This document shows positions 28,858 to 39,363 of a DNA stretch of 64,000 bases, piece after piece (position 1 is the first letter of the stretch; the number at the start of each line of letters is the position of its first letter). The translations under genes were made by a program, and so were the position numbers. The DNA is taken from contig NZ_BCMI01000010.1 of the NCBI RefSeq assembly GCF_002217985.1, positions 32,844-96,843 on the forward strand, in the 5' to 3' direction. Source of the DNA: Secundilactobacillus pentosiphilus (GTDB lineage: Bacteria > Bacillota > Bacilli > Lactobacillales > Lactobacillaceae). The notes under the pieces were generated by a model. It saw nothing but the letters and a program-made list of their open reading frames with translations, did no database searches and was not told the origin of the DNA.

Positions 28858-29757
28858 ATGGATGGCATTATTCCACTATATAAAGAGCGCGGCATGACAA
28901 GTCATGACTGCGTGAATCATGTACGTAAGATCGTCCACATGAAAAAGGTCGGGCATTCTGGCACGTTGGATCCTAACGTGGATGGCGTCTTGCCGATTTG
29001 TGTGGGCAGCGCAACGAAGGTGGTCGATTATTTGATGACCCACCAAAAAGTATACCGTGGCAGTGTGACCTTAGGGTTTGCTACCGAAACGGAGGATTTA
29101 GACGGCGCTGAAGTGAAGCGCGTTGTTATGAGTGAACCAGTTCCAGACGAAAAAATTGACGCCGTGATGGCAGGTATGGTCGGTGAACTGTCGCAGGTAC
29201 CGCCGATGTACTCAGCCGTGAAGGTGAATGGTCGGAAACTCTACGAGTACGCACGTTCTGGCCAAGAAGTTGAGCGGCCCGTTCGAACCGTCACGATCAA
29301 GTCCTTTAAGCGTACCAGTGACAGTCAGTTTGATGCTGCAGCTGGTACGCAGCGCTTTGACTTTGAAGTGGCTTGTACCAAGGGGACTTACGTGCGGACC
29401 TTAGCCGTTCAAATTGGAACTGATTTAGGCCTGCCGGCTGTGATGTCATCTTTGACCCGGGTGGAATCCGGTGGTTTTACCATCAACGAAACCGTGTCCT
29501 TAGACACCCTGCGTGAGCAAGTTGCTAACGATGCCGTTGAATTTCTCTATCCCATTGACCGGGTGCTGACCCAGTATCCCACGATTGAAATTTCAGATGA
29601 AATCTGGTCAGTTGTGAAGAACGGTGTCTGGTTATTACCTGACGAAGTGAATACGGATGCACCAGTGATATCACTCAAGTATCAGGGACAGATCAAGTGT
29701 TTGTATCAGCGGGTTAAGGACCGCTATAAACCGTTAAAAATGTTTAGTACTAAGTAG
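28858..29757 (+). CDS. truB: tRNA pseudouridine(55) synthase
   Basis: A 299-residue TruB, which converts U55 in the T-loop of all elongator tRNAs to pseudouridine. The catalytic Asp is in GHSGTLDPNVDGVLPI (near residue 39); later conserved runs are VPPMYSAVKVNGRKLYEYAR and GTYVRTLAVQIG. ribF follows 17 bases after. Confidence 0.97.
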   Translation: MDGIIPLYKERGMTSHDCVNHVRKIVHMKKVGHSGTLDPNVDGVLPICVGSATKVVDYLMTHQKVYRGSVTLGFATETEDLDGAEVKRVVMSEPVPDEKIDAVMAGMVGELSQVPPMYSAVKVNGRKLYEYARSGQEVERPVRTVTIKSFKRTSDSQFDAAAGTQRFDFEVACTKGTYVRTLAVQIGTDLGLPAVMSSLTRVESGGFTINETVSLDTLREQVANDAVEFLYPIDRVLTQYPTIEISDEIWSVVKNGVWLLPDEVNTDAPVISLKYQGQIKCLYQRVKDRYKPLKMFSTK

Positions 29758-29774
29758 AAAGTTGGGACAATAAT

Positions 29775-30740
29775 ATGCAAGTCATTCAAATTCATCATCC
29801 ACTAACGACGGCAAAGGTTATCAATCAGCCGGTTGTTTTGGCAATGGGCTTTTTTGACGGTGTCCATCTGGGGCATCAAGCGGTCATTAACCGGGCGCGT
29901 GCCATTGCGGATGAACGGGGGTTAGCACTGGCAATTTTGACCTATGATCATCACCCGGCACTGGTTTATCAAAAATTAAGTCCGGAGCGTAATCGTTACT
30001 TGACGGTTAACGCTAGAAAGATGGCGCTTTTCGAACAGTTGGGTGTTGACATTGTGTATCAGGTTAACTTTGCTAGCCAGTTTGCTGACCAGACACCACA
30101 GGAATTCGTTGACAACTATTTACTGGGGTTTCATGCCAAGGTGGTGGTTGCGGGTTACGACCATACATACGGGCCAAAGGATATTGCGACCATGGCGAAC
30201 CTGCCTAAATACGCTAAGGGTCGGTTTGAAATCGTCACGGTGGGTGAAAAAGAACTGCAGGCACAAAAAATTGGTTCTTCGCGAATCCGGCGTAATTTGG
30301 ATCAAGGCCACATCAGGACTGCCAACAGCTTATTTGGTTACCGCTATCAGACAACCGGAACGGTGATGCACGGTGAAGCCCGAGGGCGAACACTTGGGTT
30401 CCCTACGGCTAATATTAGTCATGATGCCAAGTACTGGCTACCAGGGATCGGGGTTTACGTGACCCGTGTCAAAGTGAACGGTCAGTGGTACCCGGCGATG
30501 ACGTCGATTGGCCGTAACGTTACTTTCGGTTCGGGCCGTCCAGTGACCGTGGAAGCATACTTGTTAGATTTTAAGCAGGCCATTTACGGTGAAGTTGTGA
30601 CCGTTGAATGGGATTATCGCCTGCGCGGTGAAATTAAATTTAATACTGCTGACGACTTAGTTCAACAATTAAAACGGGATGCGCAAAATACGGAAGCCTA
30701 TTTTACAGCGCATCCCATCACCAAATTAGCACTCGAATGA
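29775..30740 (+). CDS. ribF: Bifunctional riboflavin kinase / FAD synthetase
   Basis: A 321-residue enzyme that makes FMN and then FAD. The N-terminal adenylyltransferase domain shows GFFDGVHLGHQAVI and SSRIRRNLDQGHI; the C-terminal flavokinase shows GRTLGFPTANI and the strand VTVEWDYRLRGEIKF. The last codons (KLALE and stop) coincide with a near-perfect CIRCE sequence for the next operon. Confidence 0.96.
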   Translation: MQVIQIHHPLTTAKVINQPVVLAMGFFDGVHLGHQAVINRARAIADERGLALAILTYDHHPALVYQKLSPERNRYLTVNARKMALFEQLGVDIVYQVNFASQFADQTPQEFVDNYLLGFHAKVVVAGYDHTYGPKDIATMANLPKYAKGRFEIVTVGEKELQAQKIGSSRIRRNLDQGHIRTANSLFGYRYQTTGTVMHGEARGRTLGFPTANISHDAKYWLPGIGVYVTRVKVNGQWYPAMTSIGRNVTFGSGRPVTVEAYLLDFKQAIYGEVVTVEWDYRLRGEIKFNTADDLVQQLKRDAQNTEAYFTAHPITKLALE

Positions 30741-30752
30741 ATTAATTGCTAA
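30726..30752 (+). promoter_or_regulatory. Second CIRCE-like element overlapping the end of ribF
   Basis: TTAGCACTC (30726-30734), nine bases, AATTGCTAA (30744-30752): 16 of 18 arm positions match CIRCE with exact 9-9-9 spacing. It lies 18 bp upstream of the hrcA -35. Confidence 0.6.
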
Positions 30753-30769
30753 AAAAGTTGGCTGAATGC

Positions 30770-30798
30770 TTGACTTAAAAAACTGCGTTTGATACATT
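30770..30798 (+). promoter_or_regulatory. Promoter of the hrcA-grpE-dnaK operon
   Basis: TTGACT (30770-30775), 17-base spacer, TACATT (30793-30798). Confidence 0.7.
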
Positions 30799-30809
30799 AT
30801 ATATGTGTC

Positions 30810-30836
30810 TTAGCACTTGAGTAACTTGAGTGCTAA
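30810..30836 (+). promoter_or_regulatory. CIRCE operator
   Basis: TTAGCACTT (30810-30818), nine bases, GAGTGCTAA (30828-30836): 17 of 18 arm positions match. HrcA repressor binding here represses the operon until heat shock (established for the family). Confidence 0.95.
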
Positions 30837-30845
30837 AAAGAGGTG

Positions 30846-31889
30846 ATGATCACGTTAACGGACAGACAGAATATGATTTTAAAGGCAATTGTTCGTGACT
30901 ATACGAGCAGTGGCGTTCCTGTGGGTTCCAAGGCGCTAGCGGCACAGTTACCGATGCATGTGAGTTCAGCAACGGTACGTAACGAAATGGCTGCTTTGGA
31001 AGAGCTGGGGCTGATTGCGAAGACCCACTCTTCATCCGGTCGAATTCCTTCAGTGAAGGGATATCGCTATTACGTGGATCACTTGGTTCAGCCGGATCCG
31101 ATCAAAGCCAATGACATTGATATCATCAAGTCTTCACTTGAAGGTCAATTTCTGAAAATTGACGAAATTATTGAAACATCGGCGAAAATTTTATCAAACT
31201 TAACGTCGTATACCGCTTTTTCACTTAAGCCGGAGCACAAACAAAGCCGGTTAAGCGGTTTTCGGTTAGTACCATTGGGCAAGCGGCAGGTCATGGCCGT
31301 CTTGGTGACGGATAATGGCGATGCTGAATCACAAACGTTTAACATCACCACTAAGATTACGGGTGATCAGCTTGAAGCCGTGGTCCGCTTGATCAATGAT
31401 CAGTTAGTCGGCAAGCCGTTAGACGAGGTACTAAGCGCATTGAAGTCGGAGATTCCCATGCAGGTTGCCAATTATTTGCAGCAACCCGAAGGATTTTTAA
31501 AGGTGTTTGGCGATGTTTTGACTAAGGCTGCTCAGGAGCGGTTTTACGTCGGAGGTCGCTTGAACCTGTTAAACTTCTCTGACAGTAATGACGTAGATGA
31601 ATTAAAGTCGTTGTATACCTTAATGGATCATAGTGACGACATGGCTGATGTTTTGGGTCAGCCGTCTGATCACATTCAAGTGAAGATCGGCAGCGAAATG
31701 ACCAACGATATTTTAAAGGATTACAGTTTGATTACTGCAACCTACGATGCCGGTGATCATGGCAAGGGTGTGATTGCTCTGTTGGGGCCGACCCGGATGC
31801 CATATTCGCGGATGATTGGCTTAGTTGGCGCTTTTCGGCAAGAACTAGCGCAACGGCTCATTGATTATTATCGCTATTTTGATCAGTAG
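30846..31889 (+). CDS. hrcA: Heat-inducible transcription repressor HrcA
   Basis: A 347-residue repressor that binds CIRCE and is kept active by GroEL. The winged-helix N-terminus (TDRQNMILKAIVRDYTSSG, then VPVGSKALA and SSATVRNEMAALEELG) and the SSGRIPSVKGYRYYVDHL motif are diagnostic; a GAF-like domain follows. The start is uncertain: ATG 30846 and GTG 30843 are both nearly on top of the only SD (AGAGG, 30839-30843), an unusually short spacing. Confidence 0.93.
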   Translation: MITLTDRQNMILKAIVRDYTSSGVPVGSKALAAQLPMHVSSATVRNEMAALEELGLIAKTHSSSGRIPSVKGYRYYVDHLVQPDPIKANDIDIIKSSLEGQFLKIDEIIETSAKILSNLTSYTAFSLKPEHKQSRLSGFRLVPLGKRQVMAVLVTDNGDAESQTFNITTKITGDQLEAVVRLINDQLVGKPLDEVLSALKSEIPMQVANYLQQPEGFLKVFGDVLTKAAQERFYVGGRLNLLNFSDSNDVDELKSLYTLMDHSDDMADVLGQPSDHIQVKIGSEMTNDILKDYSLITATYDAGDHGKGVIALLGPTRMPYSRMIGLVGAFRQELAQRLIDYYRYFDQ

Positions 31890-31904
31890 TAAAGGGGTGT
31901 TATA

Positions 31905-32534
31905 GTGGCTGAAGATAAAGCAAAAAAAGCAGCGGACCAACAAAAAGACACGCAACAGTCCACTGAGAGTAAGGCAAAAAGTAACAAGCAGCAACCGGCT
32001 GCTGACGCGGCAAAGTCAGCAGATCAATCAGCCTCAGCAGGAGATAAGAAGTCTGCGGGCAAAGATGCTTTAACCAAAGCACTCGCACAGGTCGACAGCT
32101 TACAAAAGCAGTTGGACAAGACTTCTGATCAATATCTGCGCGCTGAAGCTGAGATTCAAAATATTCAAACTCGCAACAAGAAGGATCAGGCTGCGTTGAT
32201 CAAATATGATGGCCAGCAATTGGCACACGATATTTTACCAGCACTGGATAACTTGGAACGTGCACTGAGCACACCGGTTGAAGGTGAACAGGCTGAATCC
32301 TTAAAAAAGGGAATTGAAATGGTTCAAAAGCACTTGATTGATGCGTTGACCAGTAATGGTGTGACCGAGATTAAGGCTGAAGGTGAGAAGTTCGATCCGA
32401 ATATTCATCAAGCCGTTCAAACCGTGTCTGCAGAGTCGGATGATCAAAAAGATCACGTGACTAAAGTTTTGCAGAAGGGATACCGCTTGAAGGATCGGGT
32501 TTTACGCCCAGCAATGGTAATGGTTGCACAATAA
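31905..32534 (+). CDS. grpE: Nucleotide exchange factor GrpE
   Basis: A 209-residue co-chaperone that releases ADP from DnaK. A charged, Ala/Lys/Gln/Ser-rich N-terminal 60 residues precede the long dimer helix ([20 protein letters not shown]) and the beta domain with [12 protein letters not shown] and [19 protein letters not shown] start, with AAAGGGG upstream. Sixteen bases after hrcA. Confidence 0.96.
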   Translation: MAEDKAKKAADQQKDTQQSTESKAKSNKQQPAADAAKSADQSASAGDKKSAGKDALTKALAQVDSLQKQLDKTSDQYLRAEAEIQNIQTRNKKDQAALIKYDGQQLAHDILPALDNLERALSTPVEGEQAESLKKGIEMVQKHLIDALTSNGVTEIKAEGEKFDPNIHQAVQTVSAESDDQKDHVTKVLQKGYRLKDRVLRPAMVMVAQ

Positions 32535-32580
32535 ACGCAATCGCTTGAATCAAACTTTAAATAAAGAAGGTAAATTATTC

Positions 32581-34449
32581 ATGGCAAGTAATAAAATTAT
32601 TGGTATTGACTTAGGGACTACAAACTCAGCAGTTGCTGTTCTAGAAGGTAAAGAACCTAAAATTATTCCTAATCCGGAAGGCGGCCGGACAACGCCTTCA
32701 GTCGTCGCATTTAAGGACGGTAAGCCATCCGTTGGTGCCGTTGCAAAGCGTCAGGCAATCACTAACCCTAACACGGTTTCTTCAATCAAGAGCCACATGG
32801 GTGAAGCTGGTTACAAGGTTAACATCGAAGGCAAGGATTACACACCAGAACAAATTTCTGCTTACATTTTGCAGTACATCAAAGACTTTGCTGAAGATTA
32901 CATTGGCGACAAGGTCACCCAAGCGGTGATTACCGTACCAGCCTACTTTAATGATTCTCAGCGTCAAGCCACTAAGGATGCCGGTAAAATTGCTGGCTTA
33001 GATGTTAAGCGGATCATCAACGAACCAACGGCTTCTTCATTAGCCTATGGTCTTGACAAGAAGGATGCCGATGAAAAGATCCTGGTTTATGACCTTGGTG
33101 GTGGTACCTTTGATGTTTCCATCCTTGATTTAGGTGATGGCGTGTTCGACGTGCTTTCTACCAACGGTGATACTCACCTTGGTGGTGACGACTTCGATAA
33201 GCGCATCATGGACTGGTTGATTGAACAGTTCAAGGCTGATAATGGCATTGATCTTTCTAAGGATAAGATGGCAATGCAACGCCTGAAGGAAGCTTCTGAA
33301 AAAGCTAAGAAGGATCTGTCTGGTGTTACTGAAACTCAAATCAGCCTGCCATTTATTTCTGCCGGCGACAATGGCCCGCTTCACTTGGAGACCACTTTGA
33401 CCCGTGCGAAGTTTAACGAATTGACTTCTGACTTGGTTGAAAAAACTCGCGAACCCGTTGAAAATGCTTTGAAAGATGCTAAATTATCAACGGATGACAT
33501 TGACGTTGTTATCTTAAACGGTGGTTCAACTCGAATTCCAGCCGTTCAAGAAGCCGTTAAGAAGTGGACTGGTAAGGAACCTAACCACTCAATCAATCCT
33601 GATGAAGCCGTTGCTTTGGGTGCTGCCGTTCAAGGCGGTGTCTTAACTGGTGATGTTAAAGACGTTGTTTTACTTGATGTTACGCCATTATCACTGGGTA
33701 TTGAAACCATGGGCGGTGTCTTCACCAAACTGATCGATCGCAACACAACGATTCCTACCAGCAAGTCACAAGTCTTCAGTACTGCCGCTGATAATCAACC
33801 AGCTGTTGATATTCACGTGCTGCAAGGTGAACGGCCAATGGCTGCTGACAACAAGACCTTGGGTAACTTCCAGTTAACTGACATTCCAGCTGCCCCTCGT
33901 GGTGTTCCTCAGATCGAAGTTACCTTTGATATTGACCGTAACGGGATCGTTAACGTTTCGGCCAAGGATAAGGGTACTGGTAAGGAACAAAAGATTACCA
34001 TTAAGAGTTCTGGTGGCTTGTCAGACGAAGAAGTCGACAAGATGATGAAGGAAGCCAAGGAAAACGAAGAGGCCGACAAGAAGCGTAAGGAAGAAGCCGA
34101 CTTGAAGAACGAAGTTGACCAATTACTCTTCACTGTTGACAAGACTTTGGACGAAGTTAAGGGTAAGGTTTCTGACGACGAGATCAAGAAGGCTAAGGAT
34201 GCACGCGATGCTCTTAAGAAGGCCCAAGATGATAACAACGTTGAAGAAATGAAGACTAAGAAGGACGATTTGAATAAGATCGTTCAAGACCTTTCAGTAA
34301 AACTTTATCAACAACAAGCTCAAGATAAGAAGGGTGCCGCAGATGGTGCTGATGGTGCTAACGCTGATGATCAATCAGGTAAGAAGACTGATGATGGTAA
34401 GACCTTTGACGGTGACTTCTCAGAAGTTAATGATGACGATAAAAAGTAA
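32581..34449 (+). CDS. dnaK: Chaperone DnaK (Hsp70)
   Basis: A 622-residue Hsp70. The ATPase domain opens with [19 protein letters not shown] and contains [14 protein letters not shown]; the linker [16 protein letters not shown] leads into the substrate-binding domain, and the lid ends in a Gly/Asp-rich tail. ATG 32581 follows AGAAGG by ten bases; an in-frame ATG at 32524 overlaps grpE and gives a non-native extension. Confidence 0.98.
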   Translation: MASNKIIGIDLGTTNSAVAVLEGKEPKIIPNPEGGRTTPSVVAFKDGKPSVGAVAKRQAITNPNTVSSIKSHMGEAGYKVNIEGKDYTPEQISAYILQYIKDFAEDYIGDKVTQAVITVPAYFNDSQRQATKDAGKIAGLDVKRIINEPTASSLAYGLDKKDADEKILVYDLGGGTFDVSILDLGDGVFDVLSTNGDTHLGGDDFDKRIMDWLIEQFKADNGIDLSKDKMAMQRLKEASEKAKKDLSGVTETQISLPFISAGDNGPLHLETTLTRAKFNELTSDLVEKTREPVENALKDAKLSTDDIDVVILNGGSTRIPAVQEAVKKWTGKEPNHSINPDEAVALGAAVQGGVLTGDVKDVVLLDVTPLSLGIETMGGVFTKLIDRNTTIPTSKSQVFSTAADNQPAVDIHVLQGERPMAADNKTLGNFQLTDIPAAPRGVPQIEVTFDIDRNGIVNVSAKDKGTGKEQKITIKSSGGLSDEEVDKMMKEAKENEEADKKRKEEADLKNEVDQLLFTVDKTLDEVKGKVSDDEIKKAKDARDALKKAQDDNNVEEMKTKKDDLNKIVQDLSVKLYQQQAQDKKGAADGADGANADDQSGKKTDDGKTFDGDFSEVNDDDKK

Positions 34450-34474
34450 TGATTAACTAGACAGCAGACAGGAA

Positions 34475-34509
34475 GTCAAGGCTCAAACGCGGGCTTTGGC
34501 TTTTTGTTT
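34475..34509 (+). terminator. Terminator between dnaK and dnaJ
   Basis: GTCAAGGC (34475-34482) pairs with GCTTTGGC (34493-34500, two G-T pairs), followed by TTTTTGTTTT. Confidence 0.75.
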
Positions 34510-34523
34510 TGGTAGAACTATGC

Positions 34524-34584
34524 TATTCTACTAAAGTGAATGATTATTGGTTCAAAATGGTCAGTTAGATTGAAACGACCATTT
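34524..34584 (+). promoter_or_regulatory. dnaJ promoter and leader hairpin
   Basis: TGCTATTCT (34521-34529) is an extended -10 giving dnaJ its own transcript. In the leader AAATGGTC (34555-34562) pairs perfectly with GACCATTT (34577-34584). No CIRCE is seen here. Confidence 0.5.
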
Positions 34585-34658
34585 AATAGGCCAACTGCAT
34601 TGCAATTGAATCAAAAAATGATAGACACAAGCAATGCTTACTTTTTTAGGAGGTTAAT

Positions 34659-35816
34659 ATGGCTGGTAAAGATTATTATGAAGTGCTTGGGATTTCTAAA
34701 GATGCAACCCAAGCTGAAATTAAAAAGGCCTACCGCCAATTATCAAAAAAGTATCACCCAGATATTAACAAGGCGCCTGGTGCTGAAGAGAAGTTTAAGG
34801 AGATCACTGAGGCTTATGAAGTCTTGAGTGATGAACAAAAGCGTTCAAACTACGATCAATACGGATCAGCTGACGGTCCTCAGGGCTTTGGCGGTGCTGG
34901 CGGAGCCGGTGGCGGCTTCGGTGGTTTCGGCGATGCTGGTAGTTTTGGCGGCGGCGGTTTTGAAGACATTTTCAGTCAATTCTTTGGCGGCGGCGGTGGC
35001 GGTCGTTCCCGCAACCCTAACGCTCCGCGGCCAGGACGAGATCTGCAGTACGAAATGACGTTGAAATTTGAAGAAGCCATTTTCGGTAAAAAAACTAAGA
35101 TCAAGTATAATCGGCAAGCACAATGTCATACTTGTCATGGTAGCGGTGCTAAACCGGGGACTAGTCCAGAAACTTGCCACAACTGTGGCGGCTCGGGCTA
35201 TGTCACAACGGAAACCAATACGCCGCTGGGACGGATGCGCAGTCAGCAGGTCTGCCCAGTCTGCCATGGTACTGGTAAAGAGATCAAGGAAAAGTGCCCA
35301 ACTTGTGGCGGTTCGGGTCACGAAGAAGAGCGGCATGAAGTTGAAGTCAACATTCCAGCTGGGGTGGATGACGGTCAGCAAATGCGGCTGCAAAATCAGG
35401 GTGAAGCAGGTGAAAACGGCGGTCCTTACGGTGACCTGTTCATTCTGTTCAACGTTAAGCCAAGTAAAATCTTTACCCGTGATGGTGCAGATATTTATTT
35501 GGATAAGGATATTAGCTTTACCCAAGCTGCCCTTGGTGATGAAATCAAGGTTCAAACGGTTCACGGTGACGTTAAGTTAAAGATTCCAGCCGGAACTCAA
35601 ACGGGTTCGGTTTTCCGTTTGAAGGGTAAGGGTGCACCGCGACTTCGTGGTAACGGCAATGGTGATCAACGGGTTACCGTTAAGATCGTGACGCCAAAGA
35701 ACTTGAATAAGGGTCAGAAGATGGCCTTAAAGGCGTACGCTGAAGCCAGTGGTGAAAAAGTCGGCAACGGTAAAGGACATTTTTTTGACAAGATGAAAGA
35801 TGCATTTGATAATTAG
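34659..35816 (+). CDS. dnaJ: Chaperone DnaJ (Hsp40)
   Basis: A 385-residue type I Hsp40 that delivers clients to DnaK. J domain at 1-68 with KKYHPDINK (HPD near 33), a very Gly/Phe-rich region (about 70-128), four zinc repeats ([32 protein letters not shown]) and two client-binding beta domains. AGGAGG precedes the ATG. It has its own promoter 130 bases upstream. Confidence 0.98.
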   Translation: MAGKDYYEVLGISKDATQAEIKKAYRQLSKKYHPDINKAPGAEEKFKEITEAYEVLSDEQKRSNYDQYGSADGPQGFGGAGGAGGGFGGFGDAGSFGGGGFEDIFSQFFGGGGGGRSRNPNAPRPGRDLQYEMTLKFEEAIFGKKTKIKYNRQAQCHTCHGSGAKPGTSPETCHNCGGSGYVTTETNTPLGRMRSQQVCPVCHGTGKEIKEKCPTCGGSGHEEERHEVEVNIPAGVDDGQQMRLQNQGEAGENGGPYGDLFILFNVKPSKIFTRDGADIYLDKDISFTQAALGDEIKVQTVHGDVKLKIPAGTQTGSVFRLKGKGAPRLRGNGNGDQRVTVKIVTPKNLNKGQKMALKAYAEASGEKVGNGKGHFFDKMKDAFDN

Positions 35817-35852
35817 TTCAGCGGAGTGATGACCACATCCTCTAACGGACAG

Positions 35853-35891
35853 AAAAAGCCGCATGGTTGATCATTGACCAGGCGACTTTTT
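35853..35891 (+). terminator. Terminator after dnaJ
   Basis: Arms 35853-35867 and 35877-35891 match at 13 of 15 positions and end in five Ts. Confidence 0.8.
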
Positions 35892-35940
35892 GACGTTTCA
35901 GTGGGAATTTCGATCATCACAAGTGGTTTTAGCTAGTTTC

Positions 35941-35949
35941 TGTTATAAT
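35941..35949 (+). promoter_or_regulatory. lepA promoter (extended -10)
   Basis: TGTTATAAT is a perfect extended -10, 39 bases before the lepA ATG. Confidence 0.6.
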
Positions 35950-35987
35950 AACTAGTATGTTTGAATTTAAAAGGTAGGAGAGTGCAA

Positions 35988-37826
35988 ATGGATCTTGAAC
36001 AAATGAAGGCGCACCAACGGGATATCCGGAATTTTTCAATTGTCGCTCATATCGATCACGGTAAGTCGACGCTAGCTGACCGCATTTTGGAAATGACGGA
36101 TACCGTTGCTAAGCGTGATATGCAAGACCAAATCCTAGATAATATGGACCTGGAGCGGGAACGTGGGATTACGATCAAGTTAAACGCCGTTGAACTGACG
36201 TACGATGCTAAGGATGGGCATACTTATGAGTTTCACCTGATTGATACCCCAGGGCACGTGGACTTTTCGTACGAAGTGTCACGGAGTTTGGCGGCCTGTG
36301 AGGGTGCAGTGTTAGTTGTGGATGCTGCGCAAGGAGTAGAAGCTCAGACTCTGGCAAACGTTTATTTGGCGATTGATGATAATTTAGAGATTATACCCGT
36401 CATTAACAAGATTGACCTGCCGTCAGCGGAACCCGAAAAAGTGCGCAAAGAAATTGAAGATGTTATTGGCATCGACGCTTCTGACGCGGTTTTAGCCAGT
36501 GCCAAAAAGGGTATTGGTATTGAAGATTTACTGGAACAGATCGTTCATCAAGTACCTGCACCAGATGGTGATTTGGAAGCGCCGCTGCGGGCACTGGTCT
36601 TTGATTCCATTTACGATGATTATCGCGGTGTCGTTTTAAGTGTCCGCTTATTTGAAGGGACCGTTAAGACCGGTGATCGAATTCGACTGATGAACTCTGG
36701 CGCTGAGTATGAAGTCACTGAAGTCGGGGTCAACTCGCCCAAACCATTGAAACGTGATCAGCTGATTGCGGGGGAAGTTGGTTATATCACTGCTAGTATC
36801 AAGGATATTGAAGATACCCGTGTTGGTGATACCGTGACCAACGCAGCTGACCCAGCTGATAAGCCGTTGCCAGGTTACCGGGAAATGGAACCGATGGTCT
36901 ACGCTGGGTTATACCCCACGGATAATGCCAAGTATGGTGATTTGCGCGAGGCTTTGGAAAAGTTAAAGCTAAACGATGCTGCCCTGAGGTTTGAACCAGA
37001 AACTTCCCAAGCCCTTGGTTTTGGCTTTCGTTGCGGTTTTTTAGGTATGCTGCACATGGATGTTGTCCAGGAGCGGCTGGAGCGTGAATTTAACCTGGAT
37101 TTGATTACCACGGCGCCTTCCGTAACGTACCATGCCAATCTGACGGACGGGACGGTTAAAGAAGTGGAAAACCCTTCTGAAATGCCGGATGTTTCCGCAA
37201 TTAAGACGATTGAAGAGCCCTTTGTTAAAGCAACTATTATGACGCCTAACGACTACGTGGGGGCAGTGATGGAACTTTGCCAACGGAAGCGTGGCCAGTT
37301 CGTTACGATGGAATATTTGGACGATTATCGGGTCAATGTCATCTATAAGATGCCGCTTTCTGAGATTATCTTTGATTTCTTCGATAAGCTGAAATCCTCT
37401 ACGAAGGGTTATGCCTCGTTGGATTATGAGCTGGATAACTATCAGGAAAGTGACCTCGTGAAGATTGATATTTTGCTGAACGGCGACAAAGTTGATGCCC
37501 TGAGTTTCATTTCTCACCGTCAGTTTGCTGAGAAGCGTGGCCGTGATATTGCCACTAAGTTAAAGAAGATTATTCCGCGGCAAAACTTCGAAATCCCGAT
37601 TCAAGCGGCGATTGGTGCTAAAATCATCGCTCGAACAACCATTAAAGCTTACCGGAAGGATGTCACTGCCCGGATTCATACCGGGGATCCTGACCGGCGT
37701 GCGAAGTTGCTGGAAAAGCAAAAACGTGGTAAGGAGCGGATGAAATCCGTGGGAACCGTTGATATTCCGCAGGAAGCCTTCATGGCGGTACTGCAAACGG
37801 ACGAGGAAGAAAACAACAGTAAGTAA
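35988..37826 (+). CDS. lepA: Elongation factor 4 (LepA)
   Basis: A 612-residue translational GTPase that acts on stalled or assembling ribosomes. G1 is [10 protein letters not shown] (near residue 21), followed by [29 protein letters not shown] and NKIDLP; the EF4-specific C-terminal domain ends with [19 protein letters not shown] 35988 is seven bases after AGGAG; the upstream extension to 35961 is not conserved in the family. Confidence 0.98.
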   Translation: MDLEQMKAHQRDIRNFSIVAHIDHGKSTLADRILEMTDTVAKRDMQDQILDNMDLERERGITIKLNAVELTYDAKDGHTYEFHLIDTPGHVDFSYEVSRSLAACEGAVLVVDAAQGVEAQTLANVYLAIDDNLEIIPVINKIDLPSAEPEKVRKEIEDVIGIDASDAVLASAKKGIGIEDLLEQIVHQVPAPDGDLEAPLRALVFDSIYDDYRGVVLSVRLFEGTVKTGDRIRLMNSGAEYEVTEVGVNSPKPLKRDQLIAGEVGYITASIKDIEDTRVGDTVTNAADPADKPLPGYREMEPMVYAGLYPTDNAKYGDLREALEKLKLNDAALRFEPETSQALGFGFRCGFLGMLHMDVVQERLEREFNLDLITTAPSVTYHANLTDGTVKEVENPSEMPDVSAIKTIEEPFVKATIMTPNDYVGAVMELCQRKRGQFVTMEYLDDYRVNVIYKMPLSEIIFDFFDKLKSSTKGYASLDYELDNYQESDLVKIDILLNGDKVDALSFISHRQFAEKRGRDIATKLKKIIPRQNFEIPIQAAIGAKIIARTTIKAYRKDVTARIHTGDPDRRAKLLEKQKRGKERMKSVGTVDIPQEAFMAVLQTDEEENNSK

Positions 37827-37847
37827 TTTGAATGGTGTTAGTAACTG

Positions 37848-37881
37848 AGCAGCTAGGCGAATTTGGTCTAGGTGCTTTTTT
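37848..37881 (+). terminator. Terminator after lepA
   Basis: AGCAGCTAG (37848-37856) pairs at 8 of 9 positions with CTAGGTGCT (37868-37876), followed by a T-run. Confidence 0.75.
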
Positions 37882-37900
37882 ACATAGTACGATGTACGAT

Positions 37901-37936
37901 CAAAAAAGAAGCCGACAGCAAAATGCCGTCGACTTC
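37901..37936 (-). terminator. Terminator of the nuclease gene
   Basis: On the minus strand a 12-bp stem (37936-37925 with 37919-37908, two G-U pairs) runs into six Ts. Confidence 0.8.
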
Positions 37937-37950
37937 AATTTAACTGAGGG

Positions 37951-39171
37951 TTAAGGCTGAGCGTATTCGTTACCGCGAATGGCTTCAGTAGCACCATTTG
38001 CCTGTGCTTGGGTTCGAGGTTCATAAGTATAATTACCTGGATTGGTTACCCGGGTGTAGTACTTATGACTTTCGGAGACGAAGACGTAGCCTGATTTGGC
38101 TACGTGCCATTTACCAGAAGTGGTGGTCTGATGGCTCGTAGTTGAGTGTTTAGTGGAACCGGTCGAACCAGTATTGTAATGGTGCTTGTACGTGGTCGTC
38201 GTGTGACGGCGGTACGGTTTAGCATTATTAGCACCAGTGTTGTAGTTGATCTTGATACCTTCAGCGTCGTTGATCACGGCAATTTCAGTATTGATCGTGC
38301 CGTCGGAAGACTTAATATCAACCAAGGAACCACGGGGAATACTTTCGTTGCCCTTATAAATGGGTGTGGTTTGATACGTGACAGTTTGATGGGTGCCAGG
38401 GTGGCTGGTCCAGTAGTTTTCAACGGTTTCTTCGCCGTAACGCATACCGCCGTCTTGGTCAGCACCGACGTTTTGCGGCCGGGTACCGGTGGTGAAGTTA
38501 TTAGCGGAGGTGTATGACTTGGTTCCAAGCAAACTATCGCCGATGGAGTGGCTGCGGTTCCAAAGATAACCATGGTAAGTCCGACCAGTTGAAGTGTACG
38601 AAATCGCGACGATTGGATTATGATTTGGCCAAGCATATGGCTCTAAAGGATCACCTTGTCGGCCACCTCTAGACGAAGCGTATTCTTGGTAGGTGAGTTT
38701 AGCCCGGGCAGTGGCTGGCCGCTGCTGTGTATCTTGGGAGAAGTGACAGCGACCGGCAGCCATGTGACGACAGCCGGTAAGGTGAGCTTTGCCGACATGC
38801 CAGTAGTAGTTGCCAGTTGGACCAGCTGATTTTTGATCCGTGTAGCTGACCAGTTTATCTAAAACAGTTGCGCGGCTTTGGTGTTTTTTTGAGCGGTGCA
38901 CTTTCGGGTGGGTATTGTGAGAGGTCACCTTGGTATGCTGGCTGGATTGAGAACTGGTGTCCTTTAATTCGGCTCGGCTACTTGATTGCTGGCTAGCTGA
39001 TTTGCGGGCAGGATGATTGCTGCCAGAACCGCCAACTACCAAGGCTAGGATAAACAGGATCAGTGCGGTCCAGCCTAGCCGTTTAGTCGGCCGACGGTGA
39101 AAGCGGCGAACGCCCCAGTACGCAAATAAAATGATACTGATAAGTATCAAAATGGTGCTCAATGAAGACAT
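37951..39171 (-). CDS. Membrane-anchored DNA/RNA non-specific endonuclease (EndA-like)
   Basis: A 406-residue protein with two N-terminal membrane helices (about 4-20 and 32-48), a 75-residue Ser/His/Lys-rich linker, then an EndA/NucA-type nuclease domain. The presumed catalytic stretch is LWNRSHSIGDSLLG, where NRSH stands in for the DRGH motif, followed by NNFTTGTRPQNVG and a later Glu/Asn pair (YGEETVENYW) fitting the metal site. A third part after about 330 is rich in His/Thr/Ser. Such nucleases degrade extracellular DNA or process it for uptake; the role here is inferred. GGAGGA lies eight bases before the ATG. Confidence 0.8.
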   Translation of the reverse strand: MSSLSTILILISIILFAYWGVRRFHRRPTKRLGWTALILFILALVVGGSGSNHPARKSASQQSSSRAELKDTSSQSSQHTKVTSHNTHPKVHRSKKHQSRATVLDKLVSYTDQKSAGPTGNYYWHVGKAHLTGCRHMAAGRCHFSQDTQQRPATARAKLTYQEYASSRGGRQGDPLEPYAWPNHNPIVAISYTSTGRTYHGYLWNRSHSIGDSLLGTKSYTSANNFTTGTRPQNVGADQDGGMRYGEETVENYWTSHPGTHQTVTYQTTPIYKGNESIPRGSLVDIKSSDGTINTEIAVINDAEGIKINYNTGANNAKPYRRHTTTTYKHHYNTGSTGSTKHSTTSHQTTTSGKWHVAKSGYVFVSESHKYYTRVTNPGNYTYEPRTQAQANGATEAIRGNEYAQP

Positions 39172-39363
39172 AGTATGTATCCTCCTAAAATAGAAATAAT
39201 AAAATAAGCAATAAATGATTACTATTCCAATATAGCAAGTCTGCTAGCCCTTTACCAACCTAAAATCATATCATCTTATGTATTATGAGGAAAAAGCTGG
39301 TTAATATTTGAACCTTAAAGCCATTAGTCTTGTAAACTTAACTCATTTAAGGGAGGAACGGTA

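Noticed and set aside
34540..34827. A plus-strand frame overlapping the dnaJ start.
   Set aside because: No SD; its second half is the out-of-frame shadow of the dnaJ J domain.
34866..35564. A 232-codon antisense frame in dnaJ.
   Set aside because: It arises from the Gly-rich codons of dnaJ read backwards and has no SD or promoter.
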